Source: an uncultured Collinsella sp. (lineage in GTDB: Bacteria > Actinomycetota > Coriobacteriia > Coriobacteriales > Coriobacteriaceae). From it: 64,000 nt of DNA. The DNA lies in assembly GCA_949285915.1 (NCBI GenBank), contig CASDZW010000001.1, positions 70,961 through 134,960 of the forward strand, in the 5' to 3' direction. Under the pieces are notes generated by a model. The model did not search any database, was not told where the DNA came from, and saw only the letters and a list, made by a program, of their open reading frames with translations. The position numbers were made by a program, and so were the translations under genes. This document shows positions 16,023 to 23,723 of this stretch, piece by piece; positions within the stretch are counted from its first letter, which is position 1; every line of letters starts with the position of its first letter.

Positions 16023-16781
16023 TTACTCAGCGGCAGGAGCCTCAGCGGCAGCCTCGGCAGCGGGCGCCTCGGCGGCCATCTCGGTCTCGGAGATCTGCTC
16101 CTTGCCGGTGCCGGCGAGGCAGGCGTCGGCCATGAGCTCGCACATGAGGGTGACGGCGGAGATAGCGTCGTCGTTGCACGGGATGCCGAAATCGACCTCG
16201 TCCGGGTCGGAGTTGGTGTCGATGAGGGCGACGACCGGGATGTTCAGGCGACGAGCCTCCTTGATGGCGTTCTCCTCGCGCTTGGTGTCGATGACGAAGA
16301 GAGCGGAGGGCAGACCCTTGAGGTCGCGGGCGCCACCGAGGTTGTTCTGGAGCTTAGCGAGCTCCTTGCCGAGAACAGCCTGCTCCTTCTTGGGGAGGAC
16401 CGCCATGCGGCCGTCCTCGACCATGGTCTCGAGCTCCTCCATGCGGTTGATGCGCGAGCGGATGGTCACGAAGTTGGTGAGCATACCGCCGAGCCAGCGC
16501 TGGTTGATGTAGGGCATGCCGGCGCGCTCGGCAGCGGCGCGCACGGGCTCCTGGGCCTGCTTCTTGGTGCCGACGAAGAGCACCTTGCCGCCCTTGGCAG
16601 CGTTGCGCAGGAAGGAATAGGCCTGGTCGGCGTTGATGATGGTCTGCTTGAGGTCGAGGATGTAGATGCCGTTGCGCTCACCGAAGATGAACGGCTTCAT
16701 CTTGGGGTTCCAGCGGCGGGTCTGGTGGCCGAAGTGGCAGCCTGCCTCGAGAAGGGTGCGGATGTTGATCTTGGTAGCCAT
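16023..16781 (-). CDS. rpsB: Ribosomal protein S2, with Ala/Glu-rich tail
   Basis: 252 residues from the ATG at 16779-16781, which has GGAGG seven bases upstream; the longer frame includes an upstream in-frame ATG without a site. Standard S2 features: [19 protein letters not shown] near residue 9, [12 protein letters not shown] near 70, [14 protein letters not shown] near 90, and [25 protein letters not shown] (in parts) near 185-208. The last ~25 residues ([21 protein letters not shown] in parts) are an acidic Ala/Pro/Glu repeat not needed for the fold and similar to the L21 tail here. It has a strong promoter and a ~134-base GC-rich leader with self-complementary CCCGGG elements. Confidence 0.97.
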   Translation of the reverse strand: MATKINIRTLLEAGCHFGHQTRRWNPKMKPFIFGERNGIYILDLKQTIINADQAYSFLRNAAKGGKVLFVGTKKQAQEPVRAAAERAGMPYINQRWLGGMLTNFVTIRSRINRMEELETMVEDGRMAVLPKKEQAVLGKELAKLQNNLGGARDLKGLPSALFVIDTKREENAIKEARRLNIPVVALIDTNSDPDEVDFGIPCNDDAISAVTLMCELMADACLAGTGKEQISETEMAAEAPAAEAAAEAPAAE

Positions 16782-16829
16782 GTAAACCTCCTGTGGTTCG
16801 CCTCCGTGCGGGGTCAACCTCTCCCTACC

Positions 16830-16860
16830 ACCCGGGACCTGCTACCCTGCCCGGGCACCA
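16830..16860 (-). promoter_or_regulatory. Inverted-repeat element in the rpsB 5' leader
   Basis: The rpsB leader holds two CCCGGG blocks about 13 bases apart that can pair, one inside the ten-base palindrome TGCCCGGGCA. Leader hairpins often mediate autoregulation by S2 in other bacteria. That role is inferred here. Confidence 0.35.
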
Positions 16861-16921
16861 CGGCGGGAAAGTAGCCGCACGTGTGTGATGAATACGCGTC
16901 GCCAGAACGGCAACGTTCGAA

Positions 16922-16950
16922 ATCATAGCAGGATGCGCTCTGCTTTCCAA
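16922..16950 (-). promoter_or_regulatory. Promoter of rpsB-tsf
   Basis: On the minus strand TTGGAA (-35), 17-base spacer, TATGAT (-10) preceded by TGC. Predicted transcription start is near 16915, leaving a leader of about 134 bases before rpsB. Confidence 0.75.
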
Positions 16951-16989
16951 GTAAATTCCGCACAAAGTGAGGCTCTTTATAGAACCGCC

Positions 16990-17931
16990 TCATGCGTCGC
17001 CGCGCGGATGGGCCTGAACGACCGCGCCGAGAAGCCTCTCCGGCGTGAGGTGCGTGTAGAGCTGTGTGGTAGAGAGGCTCGCGTGGCCGAGGAGTTCCTG
17101 CACGCTCCTCAAGTCGGCTCCGCCGGCGAGGAGGTCGGTTGCGAAGGTGTGCCGCATGGCGTGCGGCGTGATGTCCGCGGGAAGCCCCGCTATGGTTGCG
17201 AGCTTGCGGAACCGGTACCTGAGCGCCGCCGCGTCCATACGGTTTCCGCGCGCTGACAGGAACAGGGGCCTTCTGGCATCCCGTTGCTCACATCTGCCGG
17301 CGGCGAGAAGTGCCGGTCTCCCCTCCTCCAAATAGCGTTTTACCGCATCGAGGGCACGTCGATAGACGGGGACGATCCTCTCGCGGGACCCCTTGCCGAA
17401 GAGGCGCACGGTCCTCGTTGCGAAGTCGATGCTCTCGATATCGAGTCGGGAGAGCTCGGAGATGCGCGCGCCCGTGGCGTAAAAGAGCTCGAGCATGCAG
17501 GAATCACGGACGCCCTCCGGCATGGTTAGGTCGGGAGCTGCGAGCAGGTCCTCCATGGCGCTTTCCCCCACGGTTTTGGGAAGCGACTTGGGAATCTTGG
17601 GTGACTGAAGCGTGAGCGCGGCAGCAGCCGTAACGATCCCCTCGAGCTCGCACCAGCGGAAGAAGGAGCGGAGGGCCGAGAGGTGGGCGGAGACGGTCCT
17701 CGGCGCGTAACGGGCTGCATGCAGCTCCGCGAGATAGCGCCTGAGATCCCGGACAGAGGGCTTTAAGGCATCTACTGAGGCGCGCACCGTCCAGGAACCG
17801 TAGGCATCTAGATGTCCCTCGTAGGCTCGCACGGTCTCGGGGGATAACCCCTCCACGCGCGAGATATAGGCGATGAATCCGTCGAGGGCCTCGAGAAAGT
17901 CCTCGGCGGGAAGGCTAGTTCTGTCCGCCAT
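16990..17931 (-). CDS. xerC: Tyrosine site-specific recombinase (XerC-like)
   Basis: 313 residues from the ATG at 17929-17931, which overlaps the 3' end of trmFO by 17 bases; the frame is open further upstream but only as antisense/overlap. The SAM-like N-terminal core-binding domain (about 10-95) has YISRVEGLSPETVRAYEGHLDAY in parts. The catalytic domain shows the first Arg in ATGARISELSRL, Lys in the beta-hairpin (FGKGSRERIVPVY), HAMRHTFATDLL with His and Arg, then LLGHASLSTTQLYTH with His and the nucleophile Tyr. Together with a partner XerD it would resolve chromosome dimers at dif. Position next to trmFO matches the codV/xerC locus of Firmicutes. Confidence 0.92.
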   Translation of the reverse strand: MADRTSLPAEDFLEALDGFIAYISRVEGLSPETVRAYEGHLDAYGSWTVRASVDALKPSVRDLRRYLAELHAARYAPRTVSAHLSALRSFFRWCELEGIVTAAAALTLQSPKIPKSLPKTVGESAMEDLLAAPDLTMPEGVRDSCMLELFYATGARISELSRLDIESIDFATRTVRLFGKGSRERIVPVYRRALDAVKRYLEEGRPALLAAGRCEQRDARRPLFLSARGNRMDAAALRYRFRKLATIAGLPADITPHAMRHTFATDLLAGGADLRSVQELLGHASLSTTQLYTHLTPERLLGAVVQAHPRGDA

Positions 17932-19255
17932 CGTTGAAGAGGTCGCCTCTACTCGAGAGATAGACGTCGAGGTCTGCGAGAGCGCGCTCGGCGTAAGCGG
18001 CGTAGCGATCACGTTTGGAGCGGCGACGACCGTCGTCGAGAGGCGGTACGAGTCCGAAGTTCACGTGCATGGGCTGGTAGTTCTCGGTTACAGGGTCGGT
18101 TGCGTAGGCAACGAGCGATCCGAGCGCGCCGGTTACGGGAAGCGAGACCGGATCGGCCCCGATGAGGTCCGCATAGGTGTTTGCCGCGGCGAGAAGCCCC
18201 GACGCCATCGCCTCGACGTATCCCTCCGTGCCGCAGATTTGTCCGGCAAGGCGCACCGTTGTGCCGGGAATCGCGAAGGTTTTGTCGAGTACGTGCGGCG
18301 CATCGACGAAGGTGTTGCGATGCATGACGCCGTAACGGAAAAACTCTGCGTTCTCGAGTCCGGGGATCATGCGGAACACCCGCTTCTGCTCGGGCCAGGT
18401 GAGGTTCGTCTGGAACCCGACGAGGTTGTACGCCGTGCCCTCGGTGTTCTCGGCACGGAGCTGCACGGCAGCCCAGGGGCGGTGCCCGGTCCGGGGATCG
18501 GTGAGTCCGACGGGCTTGAGCGCGCCGAAGCGAAGCGCATCGCGCCCGGTGCGCGCGATCTCCTCCACCGGCTGGCACGCCTGGAAAAGGTCACGTGCCT
18601 CGAACTCCTTCTGCACCACACGGTCGGCTGCGAGGAGCTCGTCTATGAAGCGCTCGTACTCCACCCGGTTGAAGGGCGCGTTGAGGTAGTCGCCGGTGCC
18701 CTGGTCGTCGTAGCGCGACTGGGTGAAGAGGACGGAACGGTCGAGGGACGCGGCGTCCACGATGGGTGCGGCAGCATCGAAGAAGGCGAGCGACTCGGCA
18801 CCGAGTTTCTCGCGAATACGTTCGGCGAGCGCGTCTGAGCAGAGCGGGCCTGCGGCTATGACGACGTGACCGGCAGGGATATCACGGACCTCCTTGCGAA
18901 CCACCTCGATAAGGGGCTCATCTTCGATGCGCTTCTCCACTGCGGCGGAAAAGGCCTCACGGTCGACAGCAAGGGCCCCTCCGGCCGGCACAGCGGTCTC
19001 CTCCGCGCACGCCAGCAGAGAGCACCCCATCCGGCGAAGCTCCTCTTTGAGAAGTCCCGCAGCGGAGTCTCGCCTGGTGGCCTTTAGGGAGTTCGAGCAG
19101 ACGAGCTCAGCAAGATGGGCCGTGTGGTGCGCCGCAGACGTCGTCTCCGGGCGCATCTCGATAAGGCGGACGGGCACGCCGCGGCGCGCGAGATCGAGGG
19201 CGCATTCTGAGCCGGCAAGACCGCCGCCGACGACGGTAACCGTGGGAAGGGTCAT
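17915..19255 (-). CDS. trmFO: tRNA (uracil-54-C5)-methyltransferase, folate-dependent
   Basis: 446 residues; FAD- and methylenetetrahydrofolate-dependent enzyme making m5U54 in the T loop of tRNA. The FAD motif VVGGGLAGSECALDLARRG is at residues ~8-26, followed by the family signatures IEMRP and LAELVCSNSLK with the catalytic-region Cys near 53. Near the end AMASGLLAAANTYADL and GLVPPL agree with the family. It stands where B. subtilis has topA-trmFO-codV, but here dprA lies directly upstream, 33 bases away, with no topA between. Confidence 0.96.
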   Translation of the reverse strand: MTLPTVTVVGGGLAGSECALDLARRGVPVRLIEMRPETTSAAHHTAHLAELVCSNSLKATRRDSAAGLLKEELRRMGCSLLACAEETAVPAGGALAVDREAFSAAVEKRIEDEPLIEVVRKEVRDIPAGHVVIAAGPLCSDALAERIREKLGAESLAFFDAAAPIVDAASLDRSVLFTQSRYDDQGTGDYLNAPFNRVEYERFIDELLAADRVVQKEFEARDLFQACQPVEEIARTGRDALRFGALKPVGLTDPRTGHRPWAAVQLRAENTEGTAYNLVGFQTNLTWPEQKRVFRMIPGLENAEFFRYGVMHRNTFVDAPHVLDKTFAIPGTTVRLAGQICGTEGYVEAMASGLLAAANTYADLIGADPVSLPVTGALGSLVAYATDPVTENYQPMHVNFGLVPPLDDGRRRSKRDRYAAYAERALADLDVYLSSRGDLFNDGGQN

Positions 19256-19288
19256 ACAGAAACCTTTCTTGTGTGTTCGGTACGCATC

Positions 19289-20218
19289 CTATTGTGCCCC
19301 AAAGGAGGTTCTGTTGACGAGGGCCGCCGCGGTCGCCGCGTAACGACCATCAACCATCCGCTCCACAAGACCGGCCAAGGTCAGCTCCGAGAGACGCTCG
19401 AGACAGGTGCGAGTGTCGATATGCGCTGCGCGGGCGATGGCATCCACGCGCAGCGGAGTTGCCACAAGCGCCTCGAGCATCATGCTCCCGCACTGGTCCA
19501 GAGTAGGTGTGCGTGCGCCAGGGGCAGCTTCAGATCGAAGGCAGCAGAAGATGCGTGATAGAGCACAGGAGAGAGCCTCCTCATCGGCGATGATGCAGGC
19601 GCCCGATTCGATAAGGTAATTTGATCCTCTGGATGCCGGTGAGAAGATGGACCCGGGCGCGGCGAGCACCTCGCGGTCAATCTCGGTTGCCGCTTCGGCG
19701 GTTGAGAACGTACCCGAGGGCATGCCCGCTTCTGCCACGAACACCGCACGGCTAAGCGCCGCTATGATGCGATTTCGCTTGGGAAAGGCATAGCGCCGCG
19801 GCTGCGTGCCCCAGCGCTCGATGGAGATAACCGCGCCTCCCTGGGCGATGGTTTGCTCAACGAGGGGCTCGCTGCGCTGTGGGTAGATAACGTCCGCACC
19901 GGTTCCAAGCACGATGATATTTGTTCCGTGTTCGTCTAAAGTGGACCGCGCCGCGGCTGAGTCACACCCGATGGCGCCTCCACTCACCACGGCAATGCCA
20001 AAGGAGACGGCCATGCGCGCAGCCAGGGTGCAGATGGCTTCGCCATAGGGGGTCATCTGCCGCGTACCGATGATGGCGAGCGCATCCTCAGCTAACACTG
20101 ACGGGTCTCCCCTTCCGTATATGATCTCAGGTGGCGATGCGAGGTCCTCTAAACGATCGGGATAAGCGCACCCCCCTCGTTTGATCTCCCATCCGTCGCC
20201 GAAGGCACCGTATCCCAT
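19289..20218 (-). CDS. dprA: DNA-processing protein DprA (Smf)
   Basis: 309 residues; loads RecA onto incoming single-stranded DNA in transformation. The start is the ATG at 20216-20218, which shares one base with the comM stop (TGATG). The Rossmann-like core has AIIGTRQMTPYG near residue 48, VSGGAIGCDSAAA near 76, and FPKRNRIIAALSRAVFVAEAG (in parts) near 142-163. The final ~65 residues form the winged-helix domain (LDQCGSMMLEALVATPLRVDAIARAA in parts). The N-terminal SAM domain found in longer DprA proteins is absent. It lies in a comM-dprA pair. Confidence 0.95.
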   Translation of the reverse strand: MGYGAFGDGWEIKRGGCAYPDRLEDLASPPEIIYGRGDPSVLAEDALAIIGTRQMTPYGEAICTLAARMAVSFGIAVVSGGAIGCDSAAARSTLDEHGTNIIVLGTGADVIYPQRSEPLVEQTIAQGGAVISIERWGTQPRRYAFPKRNRIIAALSRAVFVAEAGMPSGTFSTAEAATEIDREVLAAPGSIFSPASRGSNYLIESGACIIADEEALSCALSRIFCCLRSEAAPGARTPTLDQCGSMMLEALVATPLRVDAIARAAHIDTRTCLERLSELTLAGLVERMVDGRYAATAAALVNRTSFGAQ

Positions 20219-21696
20219 CAAAGTCTCCTATCCCCGCGGTACATTGAAGCTTCCTTCACGTGTGACTCTCGCACGAACATGGACTCATCCATATCGGCAA
20301 GCGCACGCGCCACGCGGCAGAGTCTGTCCAACCCTCGACCGCTCAGATGTGTCCTCTTTGCGAGAGCGATGGCGGTCTCTTCTGCCTCGGCTGATAGCGT
20401 GTGACTCTCACTCCCTTCATCCTTGCGCCTCTGCTTACGCCAAGCTCGAAAGGCACGTCCGCGAACGACGCTTTGTGAGATTTCACTGCTTGAGAGGCCT
20501 TCGTTGCCACGAAGTACGACCTCTGGATCGGGTCTCGATACGTCAATTACAAGATCGATGCGGTCCATGAAGGGGCCCGAGAGCCGCGCTCGGTATCGTT
20601 CTATGGCGGAGATGGTGCACTTGCAGCCAATCTCTGGGTCCCCTAGATATCCGCAAGGGCAGGGGTTGCTTGCTGCGACAAGCTGAAAGCGGCAGGCGAA
20701 GGTGTACACGCCATCGACGCGGACGATTCGTACCACGCCCTCCTCAGTGGGCTGGCGGAGCATATCGAGGATATTCGCGGGAAACTCCGCAAGTTCGTCC
20801 AAGAAGAGCACGCCTCCGTGCGCAAGGCTGATCTCGCCTGGGCGGACGGGACGACCTCCACCCAAAAGACCTGCCGAGGAAGCACTGTGATGCGGGCTTC
20901 TGAACGGTCTTCTTCCCGCTAGGATGTCCTTAATCGGCTCCCCCACGACCGAATGGATGCGGAGCGCTTCCTGTTTGGTTTTATCGTCAATGGGCGGAAG
21001 TATCGTAGGGAGTCTCTGGGCGAGCATGGTCTTACCCGCACCTGGTGGACCCACCATGAGAAGTCCGAGTTCCCCCGTTGCGGCGATGGCGCAGGCTCTT
21101 TTGGCAAACTCCTGCCCTACCACGTCTGCATAATCAAGAAGCGGAGCCAGCCCATGAGCGGACGCGGGAGCGTCATCGTAGGCATACATGCCGTGCGCAA
21201 TGCCGTGGTTTAGATTTGCCAGGTTTACGATTCTCGCCGATCGGATGCCCTCCAGCGGAACATGACCTTCACTCCACCCACCGACAATGACAGCGTTGAG
21301 CTCTCGTGCGAGAAGCTGATAGGCTACCTCGCCTTTAACCGGACTGACGTCTCCGTCCAAGGTGAGCTCGCCTACAAGCAGCACATCTTCGAGCCCATTT
21401 AGGGGAATCTGTCCCGACGCCGCGAGTATGCCCACCGCGATAGGAAGATCGAGACCGGTGCCAGTCTTTCGGACATCGCCCGGGGCGAGGTTCACGGTGA
21501 CGCTTTGCCTCGGTAACGTATAGCCTGAGGCGCGCAGCGCGTTTCTGATGCGCTGGCGTGCCTCGAGCACGGAGGAGTCGGGCATGCCTATGAGGTGGAT
21601 ACCGGGGATTCCTCCCGATAAGGCGACCTCGACCGTTACCGGAAATGCCTCGACTCCCCTTAAGCAGGCGCCGCGTACAGAGACGACGCCGCTCAC
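20218..21696 (-). CDS. comM: ComM/YifB-type AAA+ helicase (Mg-chelatase-like)
   Basis: 492 residues. ComM is a hexameric branch-migration helicase used in natural transformation. The N-terminal Lon-protease-like ChlI domain (residues ~1-170) has the ARQRIRNALRASGYTLP region. The AAA+ domain has Walker A GPPGAGKTMLAQRLP near 220 and Walker B FLDELAEF near 300. A zinc-like NPCPCGYLGDPEIGCKC is near 348. The C-terminal domain ends with LADMDESMFVRESHVKEASMYR in parts. The start is a GTG overlapping the yraN stop (GTGA), with GGGAG eight bases upstream. Confidence 0.95.
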   Translation of the reverse strand: MSGVVSVRGACLRGVEAFPVTVEVALSGGIPGIHLIGMPDSSVLEARQRIRNALRASGYTLPRQSVTVNLAPGDVRKTGTGLDLPIAVGILAASGQIPLNGLEDVLLVGELTLDGDVSPVKGEVAYQLLARELNAVIVGGWSEGHVPLEGIRSARIVNLANLNHGIAHGMYAYDDAPASAHGLAPLLDYADVVGQEFAKRACAIAATGELGLLMVGPPGAGKTMLAQRLPTILPPIDDKTKQEALRIHSVVGEPIKDILAGRRPFRSPHHSASSAGLLGGGRPVRPGEISLAHGGVLFLDELAEFPANILDMLRQPTEEGVVRIVRVDGVYTFACRFQLVAASNPCPCGYLGDPEIGCKCTISAIERYRARLSGPFMDRIDLVIDVSRPDPEVVLRGNEGLSSSEISQSVVRGRAFRAWRKQRRKDEGSESHTLSAEAEETAIALAKRTHLSGRGLDRLCRVARALADMDESMFVRESHVKEASMYRGDRRL

Positions 21697-22190
21697 ATCT
21701 CACACTCCCAATCGAACGCACCGCACGCTTGAACGATCCCCACCTGGTCGTCACCGTCTACAACGACCCCAATGGTGTCGAAGCGAAGCGACGGCACCGG
21801 GAAGTTATCCATGAGGTAGGAAGCGGCGATTCTGCGGTAGCGCTTACGCTTGCGGACATCGACCGCCTCCTCGGGGTAGGCCCCTTGAGAAAGGCTGCGC
21901 TTGCGCCGCGTCTTGACCTCGACGAGCACGATGCATTCGTCCGCCGGATCATAGGCTACATAGTCTGCCTCGCCCTCGCGGCAGCGATACCCGTGCTCTA
22001 AGATCTCATAGCCGTTGCTGATGAGAAAGGCCCCAGCTAGAGCTTCACCGAGGATGCCGAGCTCGTGCGGTGTGAGGTTCTCCACGGCAACGTCTGCAGG
22101 AAAACCGACGTCCTCAACAAGCGCGTCGGTGAGTTCCGGGCTGATGTCGCCAAGGTCCCATTTCTCGGATACGGTTCTCTGCCCCAACAT
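21693..22190 (-). CDS. yraN: UPF0102 (YraN) nuclease-like protein
   Basis: 165 residues from the ATG at 22188-22190 (AGGAGAGGAC upstream). The core has GILGEALAGAFLISNGYEIL, then CREGEADYVAYD and LVEVKTRR, matching the E...D...ExK arrangement of restriction-endonuclease-like folds. About 45 extra residues precede the family core. The gene usually lies between rnhB and comM as here and is assumed to act on DNA or RNA; its exact role is unknown. The start codon and ribosome site fall in one arm of an 11-base inverted repeat (22187-22222), which may limit translation. Confidence 0.9.
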   Translation of the reverse strand: MLGQRTVSEKWDLGDISPELTDALVEDVGFPADVAVENLTPHELGILGEALAGAFLISNGYEILEHGYRCREGEADYVAYDPADECIVLVEVKTRRKRSLSQGAYPEEAVDVRKRKRYRRIAASYLMDNFPVPSLRFDTIGVVVDGDDQVGIVQACGAFDWECEM

Positions 22191-22222
22191 GTCCTCTCCT
22201 CTCGTTGAAGGTGAGGACATGT
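22187..22222. repeat. 11-bp inverted repeat covering the yraN start codon
   Basis: AACATGTCCTC (22187-22197) and GAGGACATGTT (22212-22222) are perfect inverted repeats 14 bases apart. In the minus-strand RNA this makes a strong hairpin that would bury the yraN ATG and part of its ribosome-binding site. The distal arm also contains an in-frame ATG ten codons upstream. Confidence 0.75.
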
Positions 22223-22293
22223 TCCACGGCACTTCTTACAGATTTCACGCTGACTCTTGCACAGGGGTCACCATGCGCTGAAGGGACTTTGAA

Positions 22294-22330
22294 AGGTTTC
22301 CAACCTCGCAGGTAGCTTGGTGGAAAACCT
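22294..22330 (-). repeat. Inverted repeat between rnhB and yraN
   Basis: AGGTTTCCA (22294-22302) and TGGAAAACCT (22321-22330) can pair with one bulged base. It lies 23 bases after the rnhB stop but no T run follows, so it is not a standard terminator. Confidence 0.4.
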
Positions 22331-22352
22331 CCCGGGATAAGGTCGTTGCCGA

Positions 22353-23141
22353 TTAGAAGAGCGATTCTGTCTCCAGAAAGTTTCCACAGAAGCTCACGCG
22401 GTGAACCTCAGAGAGTCCCATCGCCTTGATGGCTGCGATGTGCTCCGGTGAGGCGTAGCCTTTGGAGTCGGCGAAATGATAGCCGGGGTACTCCGCGTCA
22501 AGCTCGACCATAAGCTCGTCACGCGTGACTTTGGCAACGATGGAGGCGGCGGCTATGCAGGCGATGGTCGCATCGCCGTGGACAACATCACGCTCGTTCT
22601 CGACGGCGTGCAGCGGGTTGCCGTCCATAAGCACGCAGTCGGGCGTGATGCCGGTGTCTGCCACGGCGCGGCGCACAGCCTCCCTGAGGGCGGCGGCCAT
22701 GCCCATGCGGTCGATATCGGCTGCGGGTATCTGGCCAAAGCCGATTGCTACGGCGTGCTCGGCAATCTTTTCGGCAAGCACCTCGCGGCGGGCGGCAGAA
22801 AGCTTCTTGGAGTCGTTGATACCCCAGATGATCGGCTCATCGGGAAGCGCGACGGCGGCCACCATCAGGGGACCGGCGACAGAGCCTCGACCTACCTCGT
22901 CTACGCCCACGATCACTCCATCGCCACCGACCTCGTACATGCGTGCATACATAGATATGACGCGGTCGCGCTCCGCGCGCTCCTTATCGTATTTTCTTTT
23001 TGCACGCTCGCATGCCTTTACCACCTGCGCACGCGGATCCTCGGCGTAACGCTCAATAAGTGCGGGAATGTCCTCAAAAGACGCGCTTGCAAGTTCGCCT
23101 GCGATCTGGGATGCGGATTGAGAGAGGTGTTGGTTTGCCAT
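22353..23141 (-). CDS. rnhB: Ribonuclease HII
   Basis: 262 residues; removes RNA from RNA/DNA hybrids and misincorporated ribonucleotides. The catalytic core starts with GVDEVGRGSVAGPL near residue 78 (first Asp and Glu). NDSKKLSAARRE follows near 108, VLMDGNPLH near 168 and DATIACIAAASIVAKVTRDELM (in parts) near 190. A ~70-residue N-terminal extension (ASQIAGELASASFEDIPALIERYAEDPRA in parts) resembles the one in Gram-positive RNase HII. It follows rplS by 65 bases across a terminator. Confidence 0.97.
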   Translation of the reverse strand: MANQHLSQSASQIAGELASASFEDIPALIERYAEDPRAQVVKACERAKRKYDKERAERDRVISMYARMYEVGGDGVIVGVDEVGRGSVAGPLMVAAVALPDEPIIWGINDSKKLSAARREVLAEKIAEHAVAIGFGQIPAADIDRMGMAAALREAVRRAVADTGITPDCVLMDGNPLHAVENERDVVHGDATIACIAAASIVAKVTRDELMVELDAEYPGYHFADSKGYASPEHIAAIKAMGLSEVHRVSFCGNFLETESLF

Positions 23142-23161
23142 AGCCTGTCTGTCCCTTTACG

Positions 23162-23188
23162 AAAAGGGCCGCCCTGAGGCGGCCCTTT
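23162..23188 (-). terminator. Terminator of rplS
   Basis: On the minus strand an 11-base stem AAAGGGCCGCC/GGCGGCCCTTT with loop TCAG is followed by one further T before C. It lies about 20 bases after the rplS stop. Confidence 0.75.
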
Positions 23189-23206
23189 GGTGCATATGAA
23201 ATGCTC

Positions 23207-23548
23207 TTAGCGCTTCTCGGGGATGCGAGCGGCCTTGCCGACGCGATCACGGAGATAGTAGAGCTTGGCGCGACGCACGCGACCGTGACGCACGACCTCG
23301 AGCTTGCCAATCTTGGGGCTGTGAAGCGGGAAGGTACGCTCGACGCCCACACCGAAGGAGATCTTACGAACGGTGAAGGTCTCACGAGCACCGGCACCGC
23401 TCATGCGGATGACGTCGCCCTGGAAGACCTGGATGCGCTCGCGGTCGCCTTCCTTGATGCGGTAGTGCACCTTGACGTTGTCGCCGACGCGGACCTGCGG
23501 GATGTCCTCGCGGATCTGCTGACGCTCAATAGCGCGGATGTAGTCCAT
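23207..23548 (-). CDS. rplS: Ribosomal protein L19
   Basis: 113 residues, the usual length. Located at the 30S/50S interface. Family features: [26 protein letters not shown] (in parts) across residues 20-45, [19 protein letters not shown] near 61-80 and [18 protein letters not shown] at the end. In most Gram-positives rplS follows trmD; here glyQS separates it from the trmD-lepB cluster, and it has its own promoter and a hairpin-bearing leader. Confidence 0.98.
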   Translation of the reverse strand: MDYIRAIERQQIREDIPQVRVGDNVKVHYRIKEGDRERIQVFQGDVIRMSGAGARETFTVRKISFGVGVERTFPLHSPKIGKLEVVRHGRVRRAKLYYLRDRVGKAARIPEKR

Positions 23549-23570
23549 TTCTGATCCTTACTCTTGTCCA

Positions 23571-23604
23571 GAGGTGCCGCACCCGTAAGCCGGCACATGG
23601 GTTT
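23571..23604 (-). promoter_or_regulatory. Hairpin in rplS leader
   Basis: In the ~65-base leader, GTGCC and GGCAC enclose GGCTTACGGGTGC, giving a short stem-loop about 30 bases before the start codon. L19 leaders with regulatory hairpins are known in Firmicutes; the resemblance here is only positional. Confidence 0.35.
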
Positions 23605-23617
23605 GACAAACGAAATA

Positions 23618-23645
23618 AGTATACGCAAAGCGCCCGGTAAGGCAA
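23618..23645 (-). promoter_or_regulatory. Promoter of rplS
   Basis: On the minus strand TTGCCT (-35), 16 bases, TATACT (-10). Predicted start is about 65 bases before the rplS ATG. Confidence 0.7.
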
Positions 23646-23670
23646 GTGGAGATTTGGGGAAGGTGCGCAG

Positions 23671-23705
23671 CGGGGTCGTGACGTGGATTGCACGAAACGA
23701 CCCCG
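23671..23705. repeat. Inverted repeat after glyS
   Basis: CGGGGTCGT and ACGACCCCG are perfect nine-base inverted repeats 17 bases apart, 19 bases past the glyS stop. There is no T run on either side, so it may be a Rho-type or processing hairpin rather than an intrinsic terminator. Confidence 0.5.
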
Positions 23706-23723
23706 TCCCCAAACGAGTATGCC

